A DNA stretch of 64,000 nucleotides from JBBECJ01 sp963763325 (lineage in GTDB: Bacteria > Chloroflexota > Chloroflexia > Thermomicrobiales > CFX8). Below are positions 25,041 through 33,771 of this stretch, one piece after another. A model generated the notes under the pieces. It was not told the DNA's origin, did not search any database, and saw only the letters and a program-made list of their open reading frames with translations. Each line of letters starts with the position of its first letter. Position 1 is the first letter of the stretch. Made by a program: the position numbers and the translations under genes. The stretch lies in contig CAVXOL010000023.1 of NCBI GenBank assembly GCA_963763325.1, forward strand, positions 186,001 through 250,000, given 5' to 3'.

Positions 25041-25956
25041 TCCCGCAATGGGCTGGGTCGAAGTCAGCGTCGAAGCAAACGCCGAGTCGGTTGAGGCTGT
25101 CAGCGAACTGCTGGCACGACACGGCTACAACGAGGGTGTCGCCATCGAGGAGCCGTACAAACAGGACGAGGACGGCGACAACCTGGAGATTGACCCGACT
25201 CGGCCAGTGATCGTGCGAACCTGGTTGGCGGTCGATGCGCGCCTGAATGAGCAGCGAGCAGCGATCGAGCAGGGGCTTTGGCACCTGGGCCGGATCGGAG
25301 GCGTGGGTGCTCCCGAATATACCGAGCGTGCCGAAGAAGATTGGGCCAACGCCTGGAAAGAGCACTTCCCAATCCTCAAGATCGGCAGGCACTTCGTCGT
25401 CCGACCGAGTTGGCGCGATTACGACCCGCAGCCCGATGACCTGATGATTCACCTCGATCCTGGCATGGCGTTTGGCACCGGCCTGCATCCGTCGACCGAA
25501 ATGTGCATGCTGCTGATGGAAGATGTCGATCTGGTGGGCAAAGACATCCTCGACGTCGGTGCAGGCTCAGGCATCCTCTCGATTGGCGCCATCAGGTCTG
25601 GTGCGGAACAGGCTGTCGCAGTTGAGATCGACAGTGTCGCAGTCAAGTCGCTTACGGAGAACGTCGCGCTCAATGCGATGCAGTCGCAGATCGAGGTCAT
25701 CGACGGCGACATCAAACAGGCGCTGTCACCAGGCAGGACATTCCCGGTCGTTCTCGCCAACCTGATAGCCCGCATTCTGGCCGACAACGCCGCGGCAATC
25801 GCCAGCCACGTTGCCTCGCCAGGCGTCGTGATCGCCAGTGGCATTATCGAAGAGCGGGAACAGATGGTTCTCGACGCCTTCTCCGCCTTCGGGTTCTCTG
25901 TGACGGATCGCAAACAGGCGCGCGACTGGGTTGCTCTTCGGCTCGAACGCGGCTGA
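25033..25956 (+). CDS. prmA: Ribosomal protein L11 methyltransferase
   Basis: Encodes 307 residues from the GTG at 25033, which has GGAG seven bases upstream; the in-frame ATG at 25027 is only one base from that site. PrmA trimethylates ribosomal protein L11 using S-adenosylmethionine. The SAM-binding motif is ILDVGAGSGILSIGAIRSGA and the catalytic-region motif is VVLANLIARIL; LDPGMAFGTGLHPST matches the family's HPTT-like region. The start lies inside the end of the nucleotidyltransferase gene. rsmE follows within a few bases, a common prmA-rsmE pairing. Confidence 0.94.
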   Translation: MVDPAMGWVEVSVEANAESVEAVSELLARHGYNEGVAIEEPYKQDEDGDNLEIDPTRPVIVRTWLAVDARLNEQRAAIEQGLWHLGRIGGVGAPEYTERAEEDWANAWKEHFPILKIGRHFVVRPSWRDYDPQPDDLMIHLDPGMAFGTGLHPSTEMCMLLMEDVDLVGKDILDVGAGSGILSIGAIRSGAEQAVAVEIDSVAVKSLTENVALNAMQSQIEVIDGDIKQALSPGRTFPVVLANLIARILADNAAAIASHVASPGVVIASGIIEEREQMVLDAFSAFGFSVTDRKQARDWVALRLERG

Positions 25957-25961
25957 CTTCG

Positions 25962-26690
25962 GTGGCAGATCCCCGCTTTTATGTCACAGTCGATCTGACC
26001 CCTGGCAGTCAAGGTATCCTCGACGCGGATCAGTCGCGACAGGCTCGTTCCGTGCTGCGCCTGTCGGCCGGCAGCCTGCTGACGCTTTTCAACGGGACCG
26101 GCGTCGAGGCAACTGCCCGCGTTGTCGCACCCGCAAAGAGCGGCATTCCATACCTCGTCGAGTCGATCAGTTCGCCCGAACGTGAGCCGCCACTCAGGCT
26201 GACCGTTGGCCTGGCAGTACTCAAGGGTGACCGCTTTGAAGTCGCGCTCCAGAAACTGACCGAGCTTGGAGTCGCGCGAATCGTGCCGTTGTTGACAGAA
26301 CGTAGCGTGGTATCCTTCGACGATGCGCGCGGCTGGCTGAAGCGTGCCGATCGCTACGCACGAATCAGCCGCGAAGCCGCCGAACAGTCGGAACGCGTCA
26401 GGCTGCCAGACATTGCCGAGCCGACGGCGTTCGCCGAATTTCTGAACCAACAGCCGGCAATTGTTCTGCTCGAACGGGCCGCGTCGGTACCGATAGGCGA
26501 CATCCTGCCCGGCTCGACTGCGGCAATCGCTATCGGGCCAGAAGGTGGCTGGTCAGAGCAGGAACAGAGGCAGATCGCGGAGTCGGCGGCTGGGACAGCG
26601 ACACTGGGACGGCTGATCCTACGGGCAGAGACAGCAGCCATCGTTGCAGCCGGGACGCTGATCCAACGATCCTGGGTCGAGGCAGAGTAG
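25962..26690 (+). CDS. rsmE: 16S rRNA (uracil-1498-N3)-methyltransferase
   Basis: Encodes 242 residues from a GTG at 25962. It methylates U1498 of 16S rRNA in the 30S subunit. The PUA-like N-terminus has HxxRVLR-type residues as ARSVLRLSAGSLLTLFNGTG. The SPOUT knot is shown by LQKLTELGVARIVPLLTERS, then AIAIGPEGGWSEQEQ and LGRLILRAETAAIVA. It is five bases after prmA and probably cotranscribed with it. Confidence 0.95.
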   Translation: MADPRFYVTVDLTPGSQGILDADQSRQARSVLRLSAGSLLTLFNGTGVEATARVVAPAKSGIPYLVESISSPEREPPLRLTVGLAVLKGDRFEVALQKLTELGVARIVPLLTERSVVSFDDARGWLKRADRYARISREAAEQSERVRLPDIAEPTAFAEFLNQQPAIVLLERAASVPIGDILPGSTAAIAIGPEGGWSEQEQRQIAESAAGTATLGRLILRAETAAIVAAGTLIQRSWVEAE

Positions 26691-26716
26691 CAGGAACACG
26701 GAGGCAACCGGACGTA

Positions 26717-28153
26717 GTGGGCGTCGAACGAGTACTGGACATCGCACAACCGACCCGCACACGCCGAACAGCGCTCGCCCCCGAGCGGCCGGGCGAGGTG
26801 CAACACGTTGCTGCCGGCTCGCTGGCCGAAGAGATCGGGATCGAGCCGGGTGATCGGGTCGTAAAGGTCAACAACCAGCCCCTGCGCGACATTCTCGATT
26901 TCCAGTTCCTGGCCGCTGAGGAAGAGGTCATCCTCGAGATCGAGCGCGCCGGCGAGTTGCACATTTGCGAGGTCGAGCGTGACCTTGAGGAGCCGTGGGG
27001 CATCACCTTCGCTGATCCAACGATGGATGGCATCCACATTTGCGAGAACGCCTGCCCGTTCTGCTTCATCAAGCAGATCCCGAAGGGGATGCGCCGTAGC
27101 CTTTACGTCATGGACGACGACTACCGCTTCTCAATGCTGCACGGCAGCTTTGTCACGCTGACGAACTTGACCGAGGCCGATTGGCAGCGGATCGAAGAAC
27201 AGCGACTCGGGCCGTTACATGTTTCGGTCCACGCAACCAATCCGGACCTTCGTTCAGCACTTGTCGGAAACCCGAAAGGTGCGTTGATCCTGGAGCACCT
27301 CGCGCGGCTCGAACGAGCTGGAATCGACTATCACGCCCAGCTTGTGCTTTGCCCCGGCGTGAACGACGGCCCGGAGTTGGACCGCTCACTGGAGGATCTC
27401 TCAAACTGTGGTCCCCATCTGAAATCCATCGCTGGTGTCCCCGTAGGGCTGACACGTTTCGGCCTGGAACGTCAGAAGAAGCGCGTCCGTCTTTCGCGTC
27501 CTTGTATTCGCACGATGCCCGGCTCGATGCTGGAGATGCGTCGCTACGAAGTTGACGAAGCACTTGCGGTCATCGCTCAGACCGAGCGCTGGCAGCAGCA
27601 CTTCCGCGACACTCGCGGCGAGACGTTCTTTCACCTGGGTGACGAGTTCTACCTGATGTCCGGATCACCGGTTCCACCAGCCGCCGATTACGACGAGTTT
27701 CCCCAGATTGAGGATGGTATCGGCATTACTCGCGTGTTCCTTGACGATTCCAGCAAGGTCGTCCGACGCGGCAAGCGTGCCGGCATCGACGGCGCACGCG
27801 CCATCATCGCTTGCGGCACCCTGATCGGGCCGACGATGGATCGCGAGGCCGCCCGAGTCAGCCGCGCAACCAGGTCCAGGCTGGAAGTCGTTGCAATCGA
27901 GAACACCTTCTTCGGCGGCGAGATCAACATCTCCGGACTGTTGACTGGTGGTGAGCTGGTACGTGTCTTCGGCGAGCGGCCCGGCGACGAGCCAGTCTTC
28001 ATCTCGACAACGATGATCTCGCGACGGACCGAGACACTGCTTGACGACATGACCCTCGACGATTTGCGGACTGCGTTGCGCCGGGATGTCATCGTTGCGG
28101 AAAACCTCTCCGATGTTGTGAAGGCTCTGTCTGGCCTGCGCGTCGCCGCCTGA
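26717..28153 (+). CDS. PDZ / radical SAM / DUF512 protein
   Basis: Encodes 478 residues from a GTG at 26717. An N-terminal PDZ-like domain (VQHVAAGSLAEEIGIEPGDR, about 28-95) is followed by CENACPFCFIKQIPKGMRRS, a CX3CX2C cluster that should bind a 4Fe-4S centre for radical S-adenosylmethionine chemistry. The C-terminal DUF512 domain includes FFGGEINISGLLTGGEL. Members of this family are widespread in anaerobes, cyanobacteria and Chloroflexota, but no substrate is established. It is 26 bases after rsmE on the same strand, which makes a link to RNA or ribosome modification an attractive but unproven guess. Confidence 0.9.
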   Translation: MGVERVLDIAQPTRTRRTALAPERPGEVQHVAAGSLAEEIGIEPGDRVVKVNNQPLRDILDFQFLAAEEEVILEIERAGELHICEVERDLEEPWGITFADPTMDGIHICENACPFCFIKQIPKGMRRSLYVMDDDYRFSMLHGSFVTLTNLTEADWQRIEEQRLGPLHVSVHATNPDLRSALVGNPKGALILEHLARLERAGIDYHAQLVLCPGVNDGPELDRSLEDLSNCGPHLKSIAGVPVGLTRFGLERQKKRVRLSRPCIRTMPGSMLEMRRYEVDEALAVIAQTERWQQHFRDTRGETFFHLGDEFYLMSGSPVPPAADYDEFPQIEDGIGITRVFLDDSSKVVRRGKRAGIDGARAIIACGTLIGPTMDREAARVSRATRSRLEVVAIENTFFGGEINISGLLTGGELVRVFGERPGDEPVFISTTMISRRTETLLDDMTLDDLRTALRRDVIVAENLSDVVKALSGLRVAA

Positions 28154-28174
28154 CGCCGACTTGCGATGAAGAAG

Positions 28175-28200
28175 GACCAGGCTCCGCAATCGGCCTGGTC
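28175..28200 (+). repeat. Short inverted repeat before ppgK
   Basis: GACCAGGC (28175-28182) and GCCTGGTC (28193-28200) can form a hairpin in the 63-base gap. No T-run follows, so it is at best an attenuating or mRNA-processing structure. Confidence 0.35.
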
Positions 28201-28216
28201 GTTGGAGGAGTAACGA

Positions 28217-28963
28217 GTGGAAGTTCTGGGAGTCGATATTGGTGGATCGGGCATCAAGGGAGCACCAGTCGACACGACCACAGGTCAACTGCTCAAGCCG
28301 CGCCACCGTATCGAAACACCGCAACCATCTACACCAGATGCTGTCGCGGAGGTTGTTGCCGAAGTCGTTCGCCAGTTCGAGTGGAACGGACCAGTCGGTT
28401 GCACATTCCCCGCGATTGTCCAGAACGGCGTCGTCCACTCAGCAGCAAACGTGGACAAGTCGTGGATCGGCACCGACGGAAAGGCGCTGCTGGAGAACGC
28501 CACTGGCTGCCCGATCATCCTGTTGAATGACGCCGACGCCGCCGGAATCGCTGAGATGACGTTCGGAGCGGGCAAGGACCATCGAGGTGTCGTCATGATC
28601 CTGACGTTCGGCACCGGCATCGGCAGTGCGATCTTCACCGAGGGCAAGCTGGTGCCGAACACCGAGCTAGGTCACCTGATCATTCGCGGCAAGGACGCGG
28701 AATCTCGAGCCTCGGAACGCGCCCGCGAGGAGCACGAGTGGGGCTGGGAGGCTTGGGCAAAGCGCGTCAACGAATTTCTGGCCTACACAGAGGCGCTGTT
28801 CTCGCCAGACCTGTTTGTCTTCGGCGGAGGTATCTCGAAGAACCACAAGCAGTTCTTCCACCTGCTGTCGACTCGTGCCCCACTTGTCCCGGCTGCGTTC
28901 CGCAACGAAGCCGGAATCGTTGGCGCCGCGCTCGCGGCAGCGTCAGGTCACGCGCCCGACTGA
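28217..28963 (+). CDS. ppgK: Polyphosphate glucokinase (ROK family)
   Basis: Encodes 248 residues, typical of PpgK. It phosphorylates glucose using polyphosphate or ATP. The phosphate-binding motif is [18 protein letters not shown] at the N-terminus, the glucose-site sequence is [20 protein letters not shown], and [15 protein letters not shown] is the second phosphate motif. [15 protein letters not shown] carries the family's EXGH motif, with the zinc-site cysteines absent as expected for PpgK. GTG start with GGAGGAG upstream. It suggests polyphosphate is stored and used in this organism. Confidence 0.93.
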   Translation: MEVLGVDIGGSGIKGAPVDTTTGQLLKPRHRIETPQPSTPDAVAEVVAEVVRQFEWNGPVGCTFPAIVQNGVVHSAANVDKSWIGTDGKALLENATGCPIILLNDADAAGIAEMTFGAGKDHRGVVMILTFGTGIGSAIFTEGKLVPNTELGHLIIRGKDAESRASERAREEHEWGWEAWAKRVNEFLAYTEALFSPDLFVFGGGISKNHKQFFHLLSTRAPLVPAAFRNEAGIVGAALAAASGHAPD

Positions 28964-29271
28964 TGGCCGACACGACGCCTTTTCATCCCCATCGCGACGG
29001 CACGCTGATCGACATCCTCGTCCAGCCCCGCGCTTCGAAGTTCGAAATCACCGGCATTCACGACGGCGCTCTCCGCGTCCGCATCGCTGCCCCACCGGTC
29101 GAAGGCGCCGCGAATGACGCCATCATCGAGTTCCTCAGCAAACGCCTCAAAGTCCGCAAGAGCGACCTGCAGATCGTGTCGGGATTGTCGGGAAGGCGGA
29201 AGCGACTCCTGGCTCGCGGGCTTGACGTCGAGTCGGTGCGCGATCGCCTCACCACGTCGTGGCACAATTGA
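28963..29271 (+). CDS. YggU/DUF167 family protein
   Basis: Encodes 102 residues. The start ATG shares one base with the ppgK stop (TGATG). The core IDILVQPRASKFEITGIHDG, then ALRVRIAAPPVEGAANDAI and SGLSGRRKRLLARGL, is the small alpha/beta DUF167 fold. Structures of the family are known but function is not. The start at 28963 is chosen over the longer open frame, which runs antisense to nothing conserved and overlaps ppgK. Confidence 0.9.
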   Translation: MADTTPFHPHRDGTLIDILVQPRASKFEITGIHDGALRVRIAAPPVEGAANDAIIEFLSKRLKVRKSDLQIVSGLSGRRKRLLARGLDVESVRDRLTTSWHN

Positions 29272-29289
29272 ACCACTGCACGCGGCCAG

Positions 29290-30126
29290 CTATGACGACT
29301 TCCGTCGCCACGTCACTAACGCCATCAGCGCGGAGAGTGCGCCGAAGACCGCGACCGCGACAGTTCGCGGTCGGACAAGCGCACGCGATTCCTCAGCTTC
29401 GCCGTGTAGCGGCTCGAAGTCCTGATCCGGTGCATGGCGCAGCCGTGTCCAGAGCTTGATCGTTTCCCCCATCGCCCGGAAGACGACCCGTGGGCTCCCA
29501 CCTGAGGACTCGCCGGCAAAGCGTGGATAGTGGTTGACACCGACCTCGACGATCGTTGCCCCGCGTCGCTTGCTGCGCGCCAGCATTTCGGTATTGATCA
29601 ACGCACCCGGTGTCGTCAGTTCGATGGTCTTAAGCAGGTCGGCGCGATAGATCTTGAACGCGCAGTCAGTGTCACGCAGGTGGACACCAAAAAGCACCCT
29701 GACAACCAGTCCGAACAGCTTGCCATACAACCGGCGATAGAGGGGATCGCGACGCTGGATACGGTATCCAGCGACGATGTCGTAGTATGGGACGTACGGC
29801 AGGAGCGCATTAATGTCAGCGATGTCGAACTGCCGGTCAGCATCCATGAACATGATTGAGTCGCCAGTTGCGGCTCGAAACCCGGATGTCAGTGCCGCGC
29901 CGTAGCCCCGATTGACCGGATGGTGGATCGCAAGAACCTGCGGTTGTTCGCGTGCCAACCGGTCGATAATCGCGCCGGTGTCGTCACGGCTGCCATCGTT
30001 GACGACGATCACCTCGCAGTCCCGGACGACGCGCGGTAGCACATCGAGAGCGCGAGTCACCACGGCCTCGATGTTTTCCGCCTCATTGTGCGCCGGCAGT
30101 ACCAGCGAGAGCTTCCGATCCTGCAT
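29290..30126 (-). CDS. Glycosyltransferase family 2 (dolichyl-phosphate mannose synthase-like)
   Basis: Encodes 278 residues from the ATG at 30126 (MQDRKLSLVLPAHNEAENIE), with GGAGG just upstream. The GT-A fold has VIVVNDGSRDDTGAIIDRLA and the DxD-like metal site in IMFMDADRQFD. It ends with one hydrophobic segment (about 253-272) and a basic tail, so it is membrane-anchored. It probably loads a sugar onto polyprenyl phosphate, supplying lipid-linked donors such as those used by GT-C enzymes. A terminator-like hairpin (30189-30225) separates it from the upstream glycosidase gene. Confidence 0.9.
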   Translation of the reverse strand: MQDRKLSLVLPAHNEAENIEAVVTRALDVLPRVVRDCEVIVVNDGSRDDTGAIIDRLAREQPQVLAIHHPVNRGYGAALTSGFRAATGDSIMFMDADRQFDIADINALLPYVPYYDIVAGYRIQRRDPLYRRLYGKLFGLVVRVLFGVHLRDTDCAFKIYRADLLKTIELTTPGALINTEMLARSKRRGATIVEVGVNHYPRFAGESSGGSPRVVFRAMGETIKLWTRLRHAPDQDFEPLHGEAEESRALVRPRTVAVAVFGALSALMALVTWRRKSS

Positions 30127-30188
30127 CGATCCTCCGAGCCGCCCGCGACTCCAGCGCAGCCGACGATGATTCACTGTCGCACGCGGAC

Positions 30189-30225
30189 AAAACCCCGCGC
30201 ACGGCAACAGGCGGTCGCGGGGTTT
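30189..30225 (-). terminator. Intrinsic terminator on the minus strand
   Basis: AAACCCCGCG (30190-30199) pairs perfectly with CGCGGGGTTT (30216-30225). On the minus strand the stem is followed by TTTT. It ends transcription coming from the glycoside hydrolase gene, before the GT2 gene. Confidence 0.75.
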
Positions 30226-30274
30226 ACTACTTCTTCATGAGTATACGGAATCGCCGACCGCGATGGCCCTGCTG

Positions 30275-30499
30275 CTACTGCCCGTATCGCCAGAGGATGT
30301 CAAAGTACTCGCGAACTTCGCCTTCGCGATTCTGCTAGATCTGTTGCAGGTACTGCCCCTCGTCGATCGCGATCAACTGAAACACCATGACGCTGGCGGC
30401 CATCCATCGCACATCGTAATACACGTGCTGTCGGGCTTTCTCAGGCCAACCCACGCAGAATGAATGGCCATCAACTACTTCGGCATCACCTTGAGTGCA
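30275..30499 (-). pseudogene. Possible degenerate coding remnant with one in-frame stop
   Basis: This stretch lies downstream of the glycosidase stop. One minus-strand frame reads GDAEVVDGHSFCVGWPEKAR, continues QHVYYDVRWMAASVMVFQLI and AIDEGQYLQQI, meets a TAG at 30335-30337, and goes on QNREGEVREYFDILWRYGQ to a TAG at 30275. The composition looks like protein, not random sequence, but there is no start codon context, and it overlaps the last 25 bases of the glycosidase frame. It may be the decayed 3' end of a gene. Family unknown; this is a low-confidence reading. Confidence 0.35.
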
Positions 30500-32244
30500 T
30501 CATAGGCTGGTCGGTGCGACCAGTCGGCGTTCAGAACACTCCAGTGACCCTTGTGATCGCCGGGGTCCATCATGGTGGAGAACTGCAGGTTCCAGAGGAA
30601 CATGATGCCCATCCACGGCCACTCCTGCTTAGCGATCTCGAAGGCACGCACGATGTACTCGGCCTGCTGCTGCTCCGAGACGTAGCCGGAGAATTCCTGA
30701 CCGGGCGCCGGATTCGTCGACGACGACCAGCCGAACTCGGTCAGCCAGATCTGCTTGTGACCCTCGCCGTTCTCGACCATCACCTGGCGGATATCGGCAG
30801 CGCGGAGGAAGTAGTGCGAGTTGTGGTCACGCCAGCCGGCTTCGCAGCCGGGATTGTCCGGCCAGCTCGTATCTGGCGCGTTGCAGGCTGACCCGGGATG
30901 GGTTCCCAGCACATCGTAATACTGCTTGACCTCACCACCGTTGTAGGCATAGATGTCGCGCAGGTAGTTCACATCATCGATCGCGATGTAAGGATCGTTG
31001 ACACCGGTCGGTGTCATCCCGCCGAAGACGACGATTGCGTTGGCGTCCGCGGTTTTGACCCCGTTGTAGCCAGCCTTCAGGACGTCTACATATTGGCCGA
31101 CATCGACAAAACCGCCGGTCTCAAATGACAGATTCTGTTCGTTCCAGATTTCGTAGGCGTCGATTCTGCCTTCAAAATGCTCGGCGAGCCGGCGCATGAA
31201 CTCGCCGTAGGCACCTGGATCGGACGGCAAACCATCGTCCCCGTTCGCTGTTGCCCAGGGCGGAGCCTTCAGGATACTCGCCATGATCCGGACGTTGTTG
31301 GCCCGCGCGCTATCGACGAGCCGGTCAATATGGTCGAATTGGTATTGACCCGGTTCCGGCTCGGCATTTCGCCAGCCAATCTGGAATCGAATCCACGTAA
31401 AGCCGGCCTCGTTGACCTTGTCCATCGTCTGCTGGTGGAACTGGGCTGATTGATCGTCGCCGCGCCAGACGACGTTGAAGCCATAGCCGACGTGTGGTCC
31501 GTGACTCAGGCCGGTCGTTGGATCAGTTGGCGGCAGATCCTTCGGTTGGCGAGCGAGCGCTTCTGCTGGAGCGCCATGCCTGGCAAGGTATTCGGACCCG
31601 AGCAGGCCAAGCAACACCTCGAACTCAGTGCCCTGATACTCGGGGTGCCACTCGAACCGAGTTCTCTCGAAGTACTGGACCGTATGCACTTCTCCGTCAC
31701 CGGCTGGCGGCGGCTCGTTGCGCTCGTCAAATTCTTCGGACAACGCATATCCGAAGTTGGAGAGTCCACCGTTGTTGGACCAGTAGTCGCGGAATCCAAA
31801 GCACAGGCGATGGCCAGTTGGTTCGTGGAAGTCGCAGTTCGCATCCGGCTCCACGTCGATCGCCTGGAACGGCACTTCGTCGACGCGGGACTCGGTCCGA
31901 ATCGCGCCGAGCCGTTGGAGCAACACTTCATACTCCGTGCCGGCGTGTTCCGGGTGGTACTCGAAGATTGCGCGTTCGAAATACTGCTTGTAAAGCCCAT
32001 TGTCGAGAAAGACGCTGGTGATCGGGTAGCCGAAGATGTACAGGCCGCCGTTGGTTTCCCAATACTCGCGGAATGGTCCCTGCATCCAGAAGCCAGTCTC
32101 TTCAACGTACTTCGGCATTCGTAGCTCGTCGTTGGGTTGATACTGGGCGTTGACCGGACGTGTCAGGATCGGAATCGTGACTGCCGCGACAACCGCGACC
32201 AGCAACACGGCACGCAGCATCGACCCACTTCTTCTGGACAGCAT
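30475..32244 (-). CDS. Secreted clan GH-A-like glycoside hydrolase with two N-terminal YW-NGG repeats
   Basis: Encodes 589 residues. An N-terminal signal peptide or anchor (MLRAVLLVAVVAAVTIPILT, about 9-28) points to export. Two tandem repeats of about 55-65 residues follow, each with FxxYWxxNGGLxxFGY, a YFERxxFExHPE segment and ExEVLLxxLG. The catalytic domain (about 250-589) resembles GH39/GH5-like enzymes: ASILKAPPWATANG, the acid/base Glu in YEIWNEQNLSFE and the likely nucleophile Glu in IWLTEFGWSSS. The substrate is unknown. A GAAGGGG site precedes the ATG; an internal ATG at codon 9 is an alternative start. Confidence 0.88.
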   Translation of the reverse strand: MLSRRSGSMLRAVLLVAVVAAVTIPILTRPVNAQYQPNDELRMPKYVEETGFWMQGPFREYWETNGGLYIFGYPITSVFLDNGLYKQYFERAIFEYHPEHAGTEYEVLLQRLGAIRTESRVDEVPFQAIDVEPDANCDFHEPTGHRLCFGFRDYWSNNGGLSNFGYALSEEFDERNEPPPAGDGEVHTVQYFERTRFEWHPEYQGTEFEVLLGLLGSEYLARHGAPAEALARQPKDLPPTDPTTGLSHGPHVGYGFNVVWRGDDQSAQFHQQTMDKVNEAGFTWIRFQIGWRNAEPEPGQYQFDHIDRLVDSARANNVRIMASILKAPPWATANGDDGLPSDPGAYGEFMRRLAEHFEGRIDAYEIWNEQNLSFETGGFVDVGQYVDVLKAGYNGVKTADANAIVVFGGMTPTGVNDPYIAIDDVNYLRDIYAYNGGEVKQYYDVLGTHPGSACNAPDTSWPDNPGCEAGWRDHNSHYFLRAADIRQVMVENGEGHKQIWLTEFGWSSSTNPAPGQEFSGYVSEQQQAEYIVRAFEIAKQEWPWMGIMFLWNLQFSTMMDPGDHKGHWSVLNADWSHRPAYDALKVMPK

Positions 32245-32373
32245 GAAACCCCTTCGCGCAGTTCACTGTGGCGATTGACTGACCGGTTCCCGGCCGGTGA
32301 GGACATGAGCGTACCAATCGAAGCCGGACCTTGGCCAACGAGATCGCGTCACAGAGGCGTCACAGAAGTGGGA

Positions 32374-32826
32374 TCAAGGTACCAATTGCAGCCGGATGGC
32401 CCCGAGTTCGATCACGTCACCGGGGCGCAATCCGGTTGGGACACGGATCTGGGAGCCATTGACGAACGTCCCGTTCGTGCTGCGCAGGTCAGTCACCCAC
32501 CAGCGATCCTGCTCCCAGTTCAACTGCACGTGTTCCGAGGAGACGAATGTGCTGTCAATGACGATCGTTGCGCGAGGGTGACGCCCGATCACTGTAACCG
32601 GCTCGAGGTCGTAGACCTCCCCACGCTGCAGGTTCGAGTCGCCGGGGTCAGCAACCAGGATCGCGCCGTGGACGGTCGGAACGTCCTCGACCCGCGACGC
32701 AGCTCCAGCCGCCACCCTCAGTTCACGTGAGATGACACGGATTACCTGAAATACGAAGAAGTAGAGCAGAAAAATGAAGACGATCCGCAGCAACAGGACG
32801 GTCCACTCAAACGGGAGGTCATACAT
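32374..32826 (-). CDS. Membrane-anchored FHA domain protein (FhaB-like)
   Basis: Encodes 150 residues from the ATG at 32826 (MYDLPFEWTVLLLRIVFIFL); an upstream GTG at 32862 is possible. One membrane helix (about 8-32) is followed by an FHA domain (about 70-150) with GRHPRATIVIDSTFVSSEHV and LRSTNGTFVNG, the phosphothreonine-binding Arg, Ser and Asn. This is the layout of actinobacterial FhaB (FipA). It follows the DUF3662-FHA gene and would read Ser/Thr phosphorylation at the membrane. Confidence 0.9.
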   Translation of the reverse strand: MYDLPFEWTVLLLRIVFIFLLYFFVFQVIRVISRELRVAAGAASRVEDVPTVHGAILVADPGDSNLQRGEVYDLEPVTVIGRHPRATIVIDSTFVSSEHVQLNWEQDRWWVTDLRSTNGTFVNGSQIRVPTGLRPGDVIELGAIRLQLVP

Positions 32827-32904
32827 CGCGGCAGACCACCGTAGACTGGAGCGTGCCGTCACCTGCCGATCGCAAACCGGCTGTACTCGCCCTGAGAATT
32901 CGCA

Positions 32905-33675
32905 TCAACGCGCGCTCGCGGTGACCGCTCCAGGGCCGGTATAAGGCAGGAACTCGATCGCGATCGTCCCGAGCGAAATCATGTCGCCGTGGTTCAGTCG
33001 GGTGTGGTTGGCGGGATTCCCATTCACGGTCGTTCCGTTCGTGCTGCCAAGGTCGATGATCTCGTACTCGCTGTTGTGGACTTCGATCCGCGCGTGATGA
33101 CGCGAGACCTCTGCCGAGTCGATGATGACATCGTTGTCAAGTGCTCGCCCAATCGAGATCGTCCCTCTCCGGATGATGACCGTCTCCCCAGCGTTCTCGC
33201 CATTTGTGAACCGCAGCAGTTTCGGCGGAACGTCACCGGTGCTCTTCACGACGCGGAAGACCTCGGTCCGCTGGACCTCATCCTGTTTGACGCGATCGTG
33301 CTCCGGCAATTCGCTGATACTGCTATCGACGTGGATCGCGCGACGAGGGATCGACTCGTCGCCGAAGATCTGAACCTTGACATAGTCAACGAAACCGTAC
33401 TCGCGTTGGTCGGCAAGATCGACCAGCCAGTCTTCCATCTGATGGCAGAGGATCGGGACGAAGTCAGCGAAGACCACCATATCGAGCGGGTTCATGAAGA
33501 CCTGGTAGTCGTTCGGGACAATGATGCCGTCGACCGAGACGACCTGGCTCGATTCCATTGCTCGTTCGAGGCGGCGGCCGATCTCGGCAGGCTGAATCGG
33601 CGACCGGAAAATCCGACCGACCGAGCCTTCCATGACACCTTCGAAGAATCGCTCGAACTTGTCGAGAGCGCTCAT
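32905..33675 (-). CDS. DUF3662 and FHA domain protein (FhaA-like)
   Basis: Encodes 256 residues from the ATG at 33675 (MSALDKFERFFEGVMEGSVG), with GAGGAG upstream. The N-terminal DUF3662 domain (about 1-120) contains RRLERAMESSQVVSVDGIIV. The C-terminal FHA domain (about 175-240) has ISIGRALDNDVIIDSAEVSR and LGSTNGTTVNG. In actinobacteria FhaA is a target of PknB and acts in peptidoglycan synthesis control. Here the FhaB-like gene follows, but no kinase, rodA or pbpA is present in the window. Confidence 0.92.
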   Translation of the reverse strand: MSALDKFERFFEGVMEGSVGRIFRSPIQPAEIGRRLERAMESSQVVSVDGIIVPNDYQVFMNPLDMVVFADFVPILCHQMEDWLVDLADQREYGFVDYVKVQIFGDESIPRRAIHVDSSISELPEHDRVKQDEVQRTEVFRVVKSTGDVPPKLLRFTNGENAGETVIIRRGTISIGRALDNDVIIDSAEVSRHHARIEVHNSEYEIIDLGSTNGTTVNGNPANHTRLNHGDMISLGTIAIEFLPYTGPGAVTASAR

Positions 33676-33771
33676 CCGCTGATCGGCTCCTCTGGCGAAG
33701 CGATGGCGACGTTGGCTCACACCGGACACGCAATCGCCTGGCCGGATTATAGGTTTCGTCGCGAACGACGG

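Noticed and set aside
25449..26450. 333-codon minus-strand frame opposite prmA and rsmE
   Set aside because: Runs across two well-supported genes and has no recognisable motif.
31450..32124. 224-codon plus-strand frame opposite the glycoside hydrolase
   Set aside because: The minus-strand gene has signal peptide, repeats and catalytic motifs; the plus frame has none.
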